Shown here in pieces: positions 18,880-27,762 of a stretch of 64,000 bases of DNA. The stretch comes from Candidatus Latescibacterota bacterium (GTDB lineage Bacteria; Latescibacterota; UBA2968; GCA-2709665). The number at the start of each line of letters is the position of its first letter. Within the stretch, counting starts at the first letter, position 1. Where the stretch lies: positions 1 to 64,000 of the forward strand of contig JAGWBX010000064.1 in NCBI GenBank assembly GCA_021295655.1, read 5' to 3'. Under the pieces are notes generated by a model. It was not told the DNA's origin. It saw only the letters and a list, made by a program, of their open reading frames with translations, and searched no databases. The translations under genes were made by a program, and so were the position numbers.

Positions 18880-20844
18880 CTATTCGATCCACGGGTGGAT
18901 GCTGTGCCCGGCTCCCGGGAACATGAACATATCCACGAGGAACGCCCCGGTGATCCCCAGAACGTGCCCCACAAGCAGGCCGAGGAAGAATGGCTGCGCC
19001 TGCCGAAAAAGCGAATTCCCGCCAACCCGCAGGATAACCGTCTTGCACGACCACGCCAGAAACAGCGTCAGCGCAAAATTCCGTACCAGGTCCGTACCCA
19101 TAATGGCGAACCCCACCGGATGGATCGGCCACCACGGAAACCGGTAGCGGAGGAACGTAAGGACCACCATTACAGCGGCGCCGATACCAAAGAACATGAT
19201 CCGGTTCCAATCCAAATCGAACGGCTCCTTGATCTTGCTCACGGTATCCGGAAAATTGTGAACGCCCCCGCAGATAAAGCCGTGTCCGAAATTCTCGGCG
19301 CCGCGGGTATAGCCCAGGTAAAGCGTCCCGATGATCACGACCAGGGTCGTCGCCAGGAAAGACAGGCCCACCGCCCAGAAAAGGCGCCTTCCGCGATCCC
19401 GGACCTGTTCGCCCACCTTGGCCACGTGCGACATCTGCGCGGTCGAATTCGCGTGGATCGGGTAGGAAAACAGGAGCGTGGTCAGGCTCGACGGCGACAC
19501 GGCTTTCGCCCCCAGCAGATAGACTGAAAAGCTCTGGGCGGTCATCGGGCCCTGTACATACAGGAGACCCGACTCGGCAATGATCCGCGCGACGCCGATG
19601 TAGAGAATAAACAGCATCGACACCAGCGGAATGGCCATCTGCAGGTCCATGCCCGCCCGGTTCAGCCACACGACCGGGAATACGAAACCCACCAGAATGC
19701 CGACGACCGCCGTGCGGTACGACAGCATCTCACGCGAATCGTCCACCGAATGGTCGGACCGCCATGCTTTCATCGCCACGTCCTTCAGGTGGCGCCTTGC
19801 CATCCACAGACCGAACAACACGAAGACGCAGAACGCGCCCAGGCCCTGCCAGCTCGATGCAGCGTCATAGGAACCGTACCGGTCACCGCGTCCGCCGATG
19901 CTGTAGCCCAGCCGGTTGAAGATCCCGAATTCCAGCACGAAAACGGCGAAGAAGAACCAGACGCTGAACAGAACGTCCAGATTTGCAAAGTAGGAAAACG
20001 CGAAGGAGAACGGATCGATATAGCTGAACATGGGCGGCATGTCCCGCCCGAAGAAGGCGTACACCCGCCCGCGAACCGGCATCTCGGGAAAGGCAGGAGA
20101 GATCCATGGCAGCGCATTCCAGAAGATGAAGACAAAGGCGAACCCCGCCCCGAACCAGAACAGCTTTCCGCGGGCGAATTTCGGCCACAGACCGCCCGAG
20201 TCGGATCCGGTGGCCATTTCCACAATCGGTTCCAGGACCGGGTATCGCAGCCGCTCGTGTTCCACCCACTGTTTCCGGAGGATCACCGAAAGCGAAGCCG
20301 CGGCGAATGCCAGCACGCAGAACAGCAGGACCCACCAGAACATGGGAACGACCCACGCCCCCCAGGGAATCGTGCCCTGACCGCCCGGCAGGCCGTTGAA
20401 CAGAAGCGTAACGGCGCCGTCCACGTCGAGGGGCGCGACCCACGAAGGCAGATGCGGGTGAAGCAGGTTGCCCCATTGGTTTTCCGGAGTGGCCAGATAG
20501 TACGGAATGGTTATAAAGGCATACAGTGCCGCGATGGGCGCGCCGCCCATCAGCCCCATCGCGAATATCGTAAGGATCTCCGCGAGGCTCAGCCCGGCGG
20601 ACCGTACGACCCGCTTCAGGAAAGGATTCAGGGCGAACAGAACGAGGAGGATCGCGATAAAGAGGGCGGGTGAAAGAAATCCGGACGTTACGCCGGACGA
20701 CCGGATCACGCGGCTTGAAAAGATGCCCCAGCCCTGAATGAACAGGGCTACGCCAAGACCGATGGCTACCGCCCGCACGGTCACGCCGCGTCGTTCCGGG
20801 CCTGACGCCGCTTCAGGAATCGAATCACGCTGTGCTTGCTGCAT
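18880..20844 (-). CDS. DUF6785/DUF6784-type multi-pass membrane protein
   Basis: An intact integral membrane protein of 654 aa (663 if started at 20871) with about a dozen hydrophobic segments and the signature YYLATPENQWG near residue 115. I prefer ATG 20844 because GGAG lies 6 bases upstream, whereas ATG 20871 has no ribosome site; both are in frame. C-terminal features include RYRFPWWPIHPVGFAIMG and the glycine-rich VDMFMFPGAGHSIHPW. The family is uncharacterised and common in planctomycete- and Poribacteria-like genomes near carbohydrate genes; its layout recalls oligopeptide-transporter-type carriers, though that is inference. It is first in a minus-strand run with the M28-FtsX fusion (21 bases downstream) and has a good promoter upstream. 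Confidence 0.78.
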   Translation of the reverse strand: MQQAQRDSIPEAASGPERRGVTVRAVAIGLGVALFIQGWGIFSSRVIRSSGVTSGFLSPALFIAILLVLFALNPFLKRVVRSAGLSLAEILTIFAMGLMGGAPIAALYAFITIPYYLATPENQWGNLLHPHLPSWVAPLDVDGAVTLLFNGLPGGQGTIPWGAWVVPMFWWVLLFCVLAFAAASLSVILRKQWVEHERLRYPVLEPIVEMATGSDSGGLWPKFARGKLFWFGAGFAFVFIFWNALPWISPAFPEMPVRGRVYAFFGRDMPPMFSYIDPFSFAFSYFANLDVLFSVWFFFAVFVLEFGIFNRLGYSIGGRGDRYGSYDAASSWQGLGAFCVFVLFGLWMARRHLKDVAMKAWRSDHSVDDSREMLSYRTAVVGILVGFVFPVVWLNRAGMDLQMAIPLVSMLFILYIGVARIIAESGLLYVQGPMTAQSFSVYLLGAKAVSPSSLTTLLFSYPIHANSTAQMSHVAKVGEQVRDRGRRLFWAVGLSFLATTLVVIIGTLYLGYTRGAENFGHGFICGGVHNFPDTVSKIKEPFDLDWNRIMFFGIGAAVMVVLTFLRYRFPWWPIHPVGFAIMGTDLVRNFALTLFLAWSCKTVILRVGGNSLFRQAQPFFLGLLVGHVLGITGAFLVDMFMFPGAGHSIHPWIE

Positions 20845-20940
20845 ATCCTTCTCCAGGTCTGTCTGCACCATGTGCGTCGGGTCTTCACGCGTCCCGGCAG
20901 CCGGACAGCCTGCTTCGGAAGACGGGAAACGACAACGCGC

Positions 20941-20968
20941 ATAATATGGAAATATCTTGGATTTTCAA
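20941..20968 (-). promoter_or_regulatory. Sigma70-like promoter for the DUF6785 / M28-FtsX run
   Basis: On the minus strand a TTGAAA box (20968-20963) is followed after 16 bases by TATTAT (20946-20941). It sits in an AT-rich patch of an otherwise GC-rich gap. Transcription would begin near 20933, about 60-90 bases before the membrane-protein start codon. Confidence 0.55.
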
Positions 20969-21052
20969 GGGAAAAGGGCCTCCACGTCCGAACTCCGGGA
21001 CGTGATATCGAACCCCGCGGCGGCGTTTCCACGACCCGAATTCCATCGGATT

Positions 21053-24000
21053 TCAGGTCCGCCGTACCAGGCATTCGCTGCCGGAATTCGGAATCGAAAT
21101 CCGATCGCCGGGTTTGAAGTCCAGGATTTCGAATCGGCTGCCCGGCCGCAGCCCTGCGACCGATTCCACCCGGATCTTCTTGAACGCCAACAGTTCCACG
21201 ATTCGCGACGCGAACGAGCCGTCCTCCGTACGCAGCACTTTCCCCGTGTATTCACCCTTGTCACCACTGTTGTTGAAACCCCACGCAAACGCGAGCGGCA
21301 CGTCGCAATGCACAATATCCGGGGCTTCGATAGAGACAGCCTTGCCCCTGGCCAGCCGCGGGTCGCCGTGCTGCAGACCCAGCCGGGGGGTTTCGCCACC
21401 CGTCGCGGCGACGACACGATATCCCGATCGGTGAGAATAAGGCGCCTCCGGTTCGCCCGATTCGACCCTGCACAGACGCCCCTCCAACCGCATCGCGCCA
21501 AGCAGATCCCTGTTGATCGTCACGGTTTCGGCATCGGCATCCATATCCGTGATCCGGGCGTCGAATTGCGTCTGCGCGAGTGTCGTTTCCAGGTCTCCAA
21601 ACCGCAGGCGCGTCCCCTCCACCAGGAATAGAGCCACCTCTCCGTCTCGTTCGCGTACGACGCCGAACCGTCCCTCAAGCGCGATCGGTACCTCATCGCC
21701 GTCCCGGACTTCCATCCGGCCGCGCCTCGAAAATAAATGGGTGTCCCGCCTGCCGTCCGACAGTTCGACCCGCACCGCGGCGCTGCCGGCTTCCGCGTCG
21801 CGCGCGAGCACCCGCACGCCCGTGACGTTTCGCGACCCGGAAAACGCTTCGAATACACTGACGAACAGGCTCTTCAGGTCCTCGCCTTCCCTCCGGACGA
21901 TCAGACGATGGATCTGCTGGGCGCCTCTCAGGTCGGGACCCTTCGCGGCCACCAGGGTCGCCGAGGGGTCGGCGGGAAACCAGATACCGAATCGGGTGTC
22001 CCGAGCATCTCCGAACCGCCAGTGCGCGTACGCGTCCCGATCCAGTGTAGCGGTTCGGACGTCGTGGATGAACGCGTACCCGTTTCCGGGAGGCGGCAGC
22101 CATCCGTATGGCAGCGGGCTTCCGTCCGGGGCGGCCACACCCTGAATCCGGTCGTTCGGGCCGATTCGTTCCCCCCAGCTTTTCCCAGGCGCGTTCGCCT
22201 CTTCGGAACCGGCCACCGTTCCCAGCCCCGCCAGTGTCCAGACTCCCGGGCGGGCCTCGGGCGACACGCCTTCCAGCGAATACGACCCGGAGTCCTCTTC
22301 GAAGAACCTGGGCCCGTTCATCGCGTAGTCGTGAATCCGCCCTCCGGCCACCATGAACAGGTCCAGCGTATAGGACGTTGCCTCATCCACGTCGCAGAAG
22401 ACCAGCGCCCGGCGGTACTCGGTTGCGCCCTGGTGAATCCGTGACAGCGGCGCGGAATATTCGGCCACCTTCACATCGCCCAGGTCCTCGAAGGCGACCA
22501 GGTCCGCGCTCGGCACGAATTCGTAACCCTGCGACGTGGGAATGTCCTCGTCCACGGTCACCATTGCGTGGGAGATCGACCGCATGCCCCATCCTTTGTG
22601 TACCTGCGAACCGGCAAGGGCATAGCCCACGTCTTCGATGACCGTCCGGCCCCTGTCGTACAGAAAAACCGCCAACTGATCGTCCTGCGACAGCAGATTC
22701 GCGCCCCCGCGCACAACCAGCGCACGCGACCGGTCGCCGGTCCCGCTACGGAGCACCACCACGCCCTTGTGACCGGCGAACGAAGAGACGGATTGCGGCT
22801 CGGCCCGGTCTTCCCCGGCGGGCCCGGGCTCCGAATTGAACAGGGCCCATGTACCGTTGCGGACGTTTTCCGCCGCGCCGTCCGACAGGTCCAGCATCAG
22901 TTCCTTCGCCCGAATCCTCGTTTCCGCATCGTCGCTCCGAATGTAGAGCCGTTCCAGCAGCGACCAGTGCGAGGGCATCACCTGGCGTTCCGAAGGCGGC
23001 CGGTAACCCGGGAGCGCGTTCGTATTTCCATAAGAGGGGATACGCCCGCATGCCCGCGTCAGCTCCGGGTATTCCAGGCACAACCGTACGAGGCGGGGAT
23101 GATCGAAGGCGTTCTTCAACCCCATCAGCGCCTCCGCCGTCGGGTAATCTTCCGATGACGCGTACTTGCCGGGATCGTAGTGATACATCAGTTCCGCCAC
23201 GTCCTGCATCAACGTACCGGAGAAATACGCGTACATCTCGGAGTTCTCGTAGTATCCTCCGTCCCGGCCGAGCACATTATCCAGAAAGGACCGGAACGCG
23301 CTGCCCGCCCAGGAGATGAAATCGGGTCTGTCCGTTGCCAGACCGATGGACAGCAGCGCCCGGAATCCGTCCAGTTCGTGATTCTGAAAATGCGTGAGAT
23401 TTCCTCCCCGCAGATTGTACCCGCCGCCCTCCGTCATCACGTAATCTTCCAGCATGCCCTCGGCGATATTCTCCCGGATGCTTATGCGCCCGTTCTCGCG
23501 CGTGGGCGAAACTTCGTCCATTGCAGGAAGTCCGGAGATCAGGTCGTATGCCTGCATGTCCACGAAACGCTGCCGGTTGACGTGGCAGGTCTCCGCGTGC
23601 ATGCGCCCCATCTCCCGCTCCCGCGTGCCCTCGGGAATATCCAGCGGACCGATCGTCGTAGGCGCCAGCGTGGCCAGTGCGTCGTAAATCGACAGGGCCT
23701 TTTCACCGAACCGGGTCTCGCCGGTAATCGCGTAGGCCAGGGCCAGATTCAACAGCGCGTTGTCGGTAGGGCCGCCGGAACCGTACGAATAGGTGCTCAG
23801 CATACTCACGATGAAACTGTTCCAGACGGGCACCGGCGCGAACCATTTCCCTTCGTGGTAAAAGCCGCGTCCCTCGTCGTGAAAAGGAGACCCTTTCCCT
23901 TCGTCCGGATATTCACGCCCACATTCTCCGCAGAATGCACGGCGGGGCCGGGACACCTCGCACCGCCAGGCAGCCTTGCAGCATGGGCTTCCGTTCCGCC

Positions 24001-24217
24001 CGCTGCAGAAGATCGACCCCCGGGCCGGGACCAGCGCGTGTATCTGCTCGTCGGACATCCGGACCCACTTCTCCGCAACCGTGCCGATCCGCGCCCACGC
24101 TTTCGCGGCCCACGCCTGCGTACGGATATTCTCCCGGGCCCGCCGAATCCCATCCACCGTGTACCAGATTGATCTTCCCGGCCGTGGCACCGGCGCATCC
24201 CGATCGACAGACAACAT
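21053..24217 (-). CDS. Heparinase II/III-like polysaccharide lyase with cysteine cluster
   Basis: A 1054-aa protein. Residues 71-99 hold a cysteine cluster (C71, C79, C80, C86, C96, C99) ending in CGECGREYPDE, like the small zinc-ribbon segment seen near the N-terminus of some heparinase-type proteins. The alpha-toroid follows, with THFQNHELDGF in the middle. A beta-sandwich contains LLSQDDQLAVFLYDRG and SISHAMVTVDED, the usual C-terminal heparinase signature but without its first histidine. The remaining C-terminal beta region is unassigned. The start ATG 24217 has GGGAGAG upstream. No signal peptide is seen. It is followed closely, on the transcription side, by the promoter of the DUF6785 gene and preceded by an oxidoreductase 48 bases away. 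It probably acts on a uronate-containing glycan. Confidence 0.75.
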   Translation of the reverse strand: MLSVDRDAPVPRPGRSIWYTVDGIRRARENIRTQAWAAKAWARIGTVAEKWVRMSDEQIHALVPARGSIFCSGRNGSPCCKAAWRCEVSRPRRAFCGECGREYPDEGKGSPFHDEGRGFYHEGKWFAPVPVWNSFIVSMLSTYSYGSGGPTDNALLNLALAYAITGETRFGEKALSIYDALATLAPTTIGPLDIPEGTREREMGRMHAETCHVNRQRFVDMQAYDLISGLPAMDEVSPTRENGRISIRENIAEGMLEDYVMTEGGGYNLRGGNLTHFQNHELDGFRALLSIGLATDRPDFISWAGSAFRSFLDNVLGRDGGYYENSEMYAYFSGTLMQDVAELMYHYDPGKYASSEDYPTAEALMGLKNAFDHPRLVRLCLEYPELTRACGRIPSYGNTNALPGYRPPSERQVMPSHWSLLERLYIRSDDAETRIRAKELMLDLSDGAAENVRNGTWALFNSEPGPAGEDRAEPQSVSSFAGHKGVVVLRSGTGDRSRALVVRGGANLLSQDDQLAVFLYDRGRTVIEDVGYALAGSQVHKGWGMRSISHAMVTVDEDIPTSQGYEFVPSADLVAFEDLGDVKVAEYSAPLSRIHQGATEYRRALVFCDVDEATSYTLDLFMVAGGRIHDYAMNGPRFFEEDSGSYSLEGVSPEARPGVWTLAGLGTVAGSEEANAPGKSWGERIGPNDRIQGVAAPDGSPLPYGWLPPPGNGYAFIHDVRTATLDRDAYAHWRFGDARDTRFGIWFPADPSATLVAAKGPDLRGAQQIHRLIVRREGEDLKSLFVSVFEAFSGSRNVTGVRVLARDAEAGSAAVRVELSDGRRDTHLFSRRGRMEVRDGDEVPIALEGRFGVVRERDGEVALFLVEGTRLRFGDLETTLAQTQFDARITDMDADAETVTINRDLLGAMRLEGRLCRVESGEPEAPYSHRSGYRVVAATGGETPRLGLQHGDPRLARGKAVSIEAPDIVHCDVPLAFAWGFNNSGDKGEYTGKVLRTEDGSFASRIVELLAFKKIRVESVAGLRPGSRFEILDFKPGDRISIPNSGSECLVRRT

Positions 24218-24264
24218 GGACTCTCTCTCCCTTTCGAATTCCCGTGTGCCGACCTCAAGGTCTC

Positions 24265-25296
24265 CTACGGGGTCTGAATCGGAATCGCTTTACCGGTGCT
24301 TGCCGCTTCTCTGGCCGCAAGCGCGATCTTCATAGCGAGTTTGCCATCTTCACCGGTCGTCAGGGGCGATTTCCCCTCTCGTACGCACCCGATGAAATGT
24401 TCGACTTCGGCGAGCAGCGTACCCTGGATGCCCCGTTCCCCCATCGGCCACGTCACGGAATCGGCCACCTGGTAGCCGGCATCCGTAAACACCTTCAGGG
24501 GCTGGGACATGAAGTCCACGTGCAGGACGCCGCGGTCTCCCAGAATCTCGATGTTCCGGTCCACGCCGTGAGGATAGGTCCCCGGGTACGCAAAGGTCTC
24601 GTAGAGCGCCGCGATGGACCCGTTGGAAAACTTGAACGTCATCACCGCGCAATCGGTAAAGTTCTGGTCCTTCAGAATCAGCTGTCCCATCTCGCCGTAC
24701 ACCCGTTCGGGTGCGCCTCCCATCAACCAGCAAACCAGATCGATATTATGTGGTCCGGCATAGTTCAGGACGCCGCCGGTCTCATCGTCATTCACCCATG
24801 CCCTGCCCCGCAACACGGAAAGCGGATGGCATCGCCTGGCAAACATCATCCTGGGCGTGCCGATCTCACCGGCATCGATTCGCCTTTTTGCTTCGGCGCA
24901 CGGATGGCTGTACCGCTCCGTGAATCCGACCATCAGAATCACACCGTTCTCCCGCGCTTCCCCGATCATCCGGTCCGCCTCTTCCGGAGTGCGGCACATC
25001 GGCTTCTCGCACAGTACGTGTTTTCTCGCCTGCGCGGCCAGGACGGTGTGCTCGCAATGAAATTCGTCGGGCGTAGCGACAATAATCGCCTGGATGTCCG
25101 GCCTCCGCAACATCGCGGGATAGTCGGTGGTCCAATCGGCAACCCCGCAGGACTCAGCCGCCGCCCTGGCCGAACCCTCGCTCCGCGTGCAGAACAGCCG
25201 CACCTCGGCGCCCGCGCAGGACCGGAGGGCCATGGCGAAATTCCGGCCGGCCTTCCCCCCGCCGATAATCCCGATCCCTAATGGTTCAACTGGCAT
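24265..25296 (-). CDS. Gfo/Idh/MocA-family oxidoreductase
   Basis: A 343-aa dehydrogenase starting at MPVEPLGIGIIGGGKAG. The Rossmann motif is GIIGGGKAG (9-17), the EKP motif is LCEKPM (95-100), and GGVLNYAGPHNIDL is the conserved region that carries the catalytic-site histidine. The frame could extend to 25356, but the sequence there does not look like family sequence and the chosen ATG has a weak GGAAGAG upstream. It precedes a heparinase-like gene on the same strand by 48 bases, so the two are probably one transcript pairing polymer cleavage with sugar oxidation. The substrate is unknown. Confidence 0.87.
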   Translation of the reverse strand: MPVEPLGIGIIGGGKAGRNFAMALRSCAGAEVRLFCTRSEGSARAAAESCGVADWTTDYPAMLRRPDIQAIIVATPDEFHCEHTVLAAQARKHVLCEKPMCRTPEEADRMIGEARENGVILMVGFTERYSHPCAEAKRRIDAGEIGTPRMMFARRCHPLSVLRGRAWVNDDETGGVLNYAGPHNIDLVCWLMGGAPERVYGEMGQLILKDQNFTDCAVMTFKFSNGSIAALYETFAYPGTYPHGVDRNIEILGDRGVLHVDFMSQPLKVFTDAGYQVADSVTWPMGERGIQGTLLAEVEHFIGCVREGKSPLTTGEDGKLAMKIALAAREAASTGKAIPIQTP

Positions 25297-25398
25297 CGTA
25301 ATACTCTCTTCCATCTGTTCAATTGTCTCGCAGATCAGCAGGACCCTGGAGGCCACCGCCGGTTGTCGCTACTCGCCGAGCCCTTACCGCAATTACTC

Positions 25399-25426
25399 TG
25401 CATACACCCGTCCGCCAGCCGGTCAA
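25399..25426 (-). promoter_or_regulatory. Possible promoter for the oxidoreductase-lyase pair
   Basis: On the minus strand TTGACC (25426-25421) and TATGCA (25404-25399) are 16 bases apart. The -35 is good but the -10 is weak, so this is only a candidate. Confidence 0.3.
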
Positions 25427-25437
25427 CCCGCTAATCA

Positions 25438-25535
25438 CTCCCCCCTTGAGGGGGAGTCGCAGAAGCCGAGCCTGTCCCCTGAGCCTGTCGAAGGGGCAGG
25501 CGCCTGCCTGCGCCAAGCGGAGCGCGGCAGGCAGG
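25438..25535. repeat. Cluster of three REP-like hairpins in the 25.3-25.6 kb gap
   Basis: This 300-base gap between the oxidoreductase start and the S55 gene stop holds no gene. Three palindromes lie side by side: 25438-25456 (ctccccc and gggggag around a 5-base loop), 25471-25500 (cctgtcccct against aaggggcagg around a gagcctgtcg loop), and 25503-25535 (cctgcctgcg against ggcaggcagg, 9 of 10 pairing). They look like repetitive extragenic palindromes and may end or stabilise the upstream transcript. Confidence 0.6.
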
Positions 25536-25596
25536 ACGGCTGATGCGGTGGGGGGATTCCTCTCATGTATACGCATAAACCGGTCCGACGTATGTA

Positions 25597-27561
25597 TTAT
25601 TGCCCCGCCGGCACAACGACCTTTATGGACAGGCTCTCCAGGCCCTGCAGGACCAGATCGACGTCCTTCTGTACCGAGGCGGACGGCCGCACGCCGCCCC
25701 CCTGGCCGGGCGGGCGGCCCTGAGGCGGTCCGAAGGGCATATCGAAGGTCAGCACGGCTTCCAACACGACGTTGTCGTCCTCGCTATTGACCCCGTCAAA
25801 GGCTTCTTCCAGCGTCTGTCGGATAGGGAAACGGCCGAATCCGGGCCCACCGCCCGCCGCAAGCTCCGCGGCCGAGCCCAGGGCGAGACTGTAGACACCC
25901 GGTGGAAATGCTTCGGGAACGCCGAGCGCAAGTTCGATCTCCCGATCGATACGCCGCCCAACCCGCAACGATGCGGTAACGTCCAGTGTGTCTCCCGGGC
26001 TGATTACGGTATCCGCGTTCACTTCGACGAGCCTGGCGTAACGGGGTTCAGCGATCAACTCTACATCCACCCCGGCTTCCGCCACCTGCAAAGCGTAATC
26101 GTCCCTCCCCATCAGCCGTGAGAGCGAGAAGGACAGGTCGGAGGTCGCATTTCTGATCAATGAAAGGAGTCGTCCTTCCGGGGAGGCGTAGAGACGGGTT
26201 CGCGTCAGCGTGGAATCGGTAACGTCGAATGAGACATTCGCCGCAACGCGGATGCTGTGGTCCGGATCGTCCTCGATCCGACCCAAAAGGGGTCCGAAGA
26301 ACCCGCGAACGACCAGGTCGACAGACATATCCGGGCTTACGCCGACGGTGGGCATTGTATGCAAGAGCTCCACTTCGCCGCCCGACGGAAACGTGTACAC
26401 ACTTCTGATCGGCACCAGTTCCGGCCCTTCGCCCAGTATTCCCCGGACCGCGGGAATGCGGTCTTCGGTGAGCGTGCCGCGTACCGTCGGGTTCAGCGTC
26501 ACGAACTTGAACGGCGCCGACAGATTGGAGATTTCTCCAAGCACTTTCGCTTCGATGATGGGTAGCGCAACCGGTCCCGCATCCGACATCGAATGTCCGA
26601 AACCGTAAACCCGGTCGCCGTCCACGAAGGAGATAGTCCCGAAACTGCCCAGTGTCAGTTCACCCAGGAGCAAACCGACCGCCAGCGGCCTGCCTGGCGC
26701 GAAGCTGGTCTGGCGGTCCGTCGTCAAACCGGCGGCAACCGCATCGTTAAGAATCGACGGACGCCCTTCCGGCGTCAGCTGGACACGGTTGAGGCCGGTA
26801 CTCACGAGTGGGATATCCAGGGGTTCGATTTGGCTCTCGCCCCACGTGGCCGCGCGTTTGGCCAGCGGAACCGTTCCCCTGTCCCCGATGACCCATTCGA
26901 TGGGCGTGGCGAAAAAGTAGTAAGGCGGGCTGTCCTGGGCATTAAAGCCGTAGGCGATCGCGCCCCAGACGCCCTGCGACGAAAAAATCGGGGAACCGCT
27001 CATCCCCTTGGCGATGCCTCCCAGGGCGACCAGCACGGAATCGGAGGCTTCCACCATGTAGGCGGGCATGGGTGGCAGGAAATCGTCGACGACCTGGATG
27101 AACGTCATCTCCAGGTCGACGAGTTCGCCATTGTCGAATTCGGTCCGCATGAAAACACGCTTGCCCACGGGCGCCGAACGGACGGATTCGATCGGCACGA
27201 TTCTGGAAAGATCCCAGGGCAGGAGCATCCCGAAAGAAAAGTCCTTCCCGTAGTTTTGCGAAAAGGACACAAAGTCCGAAAACCCGATTTCCCCGTCGCC
27301 ATTCAGATCGAACCGGGCCTCATAACCGTCATCGCCTTCACGTCGTCCGAATTTTGCCGCGAACTGCGAAAAGTCGCTGAAGCCGACCGTCCCGTCACCG
27401 TCGAAATCCGGCAGAAACGTCGTGTCCTCTTCGTAGGAATTGACGGTGGTACCTTGTATTGTCGACCCATCTGCAAACGCGTACGAACCCGACGCAACGA
27501 ATACCGCTACTGCAACCAGCGCGAACGTGGCAATTGACACCAAATTATCTCTCGAAATCAT
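25597..27561 (-). CDS. Secreted S55 (SpoIVB-type) protease-like protein with N-terminal dockerin-like pair
   Basis: A 654-aa secreted protein. The start is taken as ATG 27561 (AGGAGG 10 bases upstream); a TTG at 27570 is closer to the same site and adds three residues. A signal peptide (about 1-31, ending SGSYAFA) is followed by two EF-hand-like loops, DFDGDGTVGFSDF and DLNGDGEIGFSDF (about 52-100), like a type I dockerin. GGIAKGMSGSPIFSSQG (about 181-197) is the S55 serine motif, and a later DGDRVYGFGHSMSD carries a candidate histidine. The C-terminal half is beta-rich with no known match. It could process exported proteins at the cell surface. Domain identity is fairly sure; activity is untested. 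Confidence 0.75.
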   Translation of the reverse strand: MISRDNLVSIATFALVAVAVFVASGSYAFADGSTIQGTTVNSYEEDTTFLPDFDGDGTVGFSDFSQFAAKFGRREGDDGYEARFDLNGDGEIGFSDFVSFSQNYGKDFSFGMLLPWDLSRIVPIESVRSAPVGKRVFMRTEFDNGELVDLEMTFIQVVDDFLPPMPAYMVEASDSVLVALGGIAKGMSGSPIFSSQGVWGAIAYGFNAQDSPPYYFFATPIEWVIGDRGTVPLAKRAATWGESQIEPLDIPLVSTGLNRVQLTPEGRPSILNDAVAAGLTTDRQTSFAPGRPLAVGLLLGELTLGSFGTISFVDGDRVYGFGHSMSDAGPVALPIIEAKVLGEISNLSAPFKFVTLNPTVRGTLTEDRIPAVRGILGEGPELVPIRSVYTFPSGGEVELLHTMPTVGVSPDMSVDLVVRGFFGPLLGRIEDDPDHSIRVAANVSFDVTDSTLTRTRLYASPEGRLLSLIRNATSDLSFSLSRLMGRDDYALQVAEAGVDVELIAEPRYARLVEVNADTVISPGDTLDVTASLRVGRRIDREIELALGVPEAFPPGVYSLALGSAAELAAGGGPGFGRFPIRQTLEEAFDGVNSEDDNVVLEAVLTFDMPFGPPQGRPPGQGGGVRPSASVQKDVDLVLQGLESLSIKVVVPAGQ

Positions 27562-27620
27562 TAAGCACAATCCTCCTCCCGGCGGTTGGCGGGCAAGTAC
27601 TATTTTTAGTTAAAAAAGGA

Positions 27621-27757
27621 GAGGCGGGGAGACGGAAGACGCAAGACGTGAGAGATTGCCTGCCGTGTGAGGTTTCAATTCAGACCGGAGGCACTGAGGA
27701 AGAGCATATCGGGCGAGTATTTCTTCTACCGTCTCACGTCTCCCCTCTTTCAGTTTC
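27621..27757. repeat. Inverted pair of heptamer-repeat tracts
   Basis: Between the methyltransferase stop (27763) and the S55 gene, 27629-27656 reads as gagacgg, aagacgc, aagacgt and gagagat. At 27730-27750 the opposite orientation appears (cgtctca, cgtctcc, cctcttt). The two tracts can pair into a long imperfect hairpin around about 75 bases. No gene is present. Confidence 0.5.
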
Positions 27758-27762
27758 TTTTC

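Noticed and set aside
27621-27757. CRISPR array
   Set aside because: The units are only seven bases, degenerate and without spacers.
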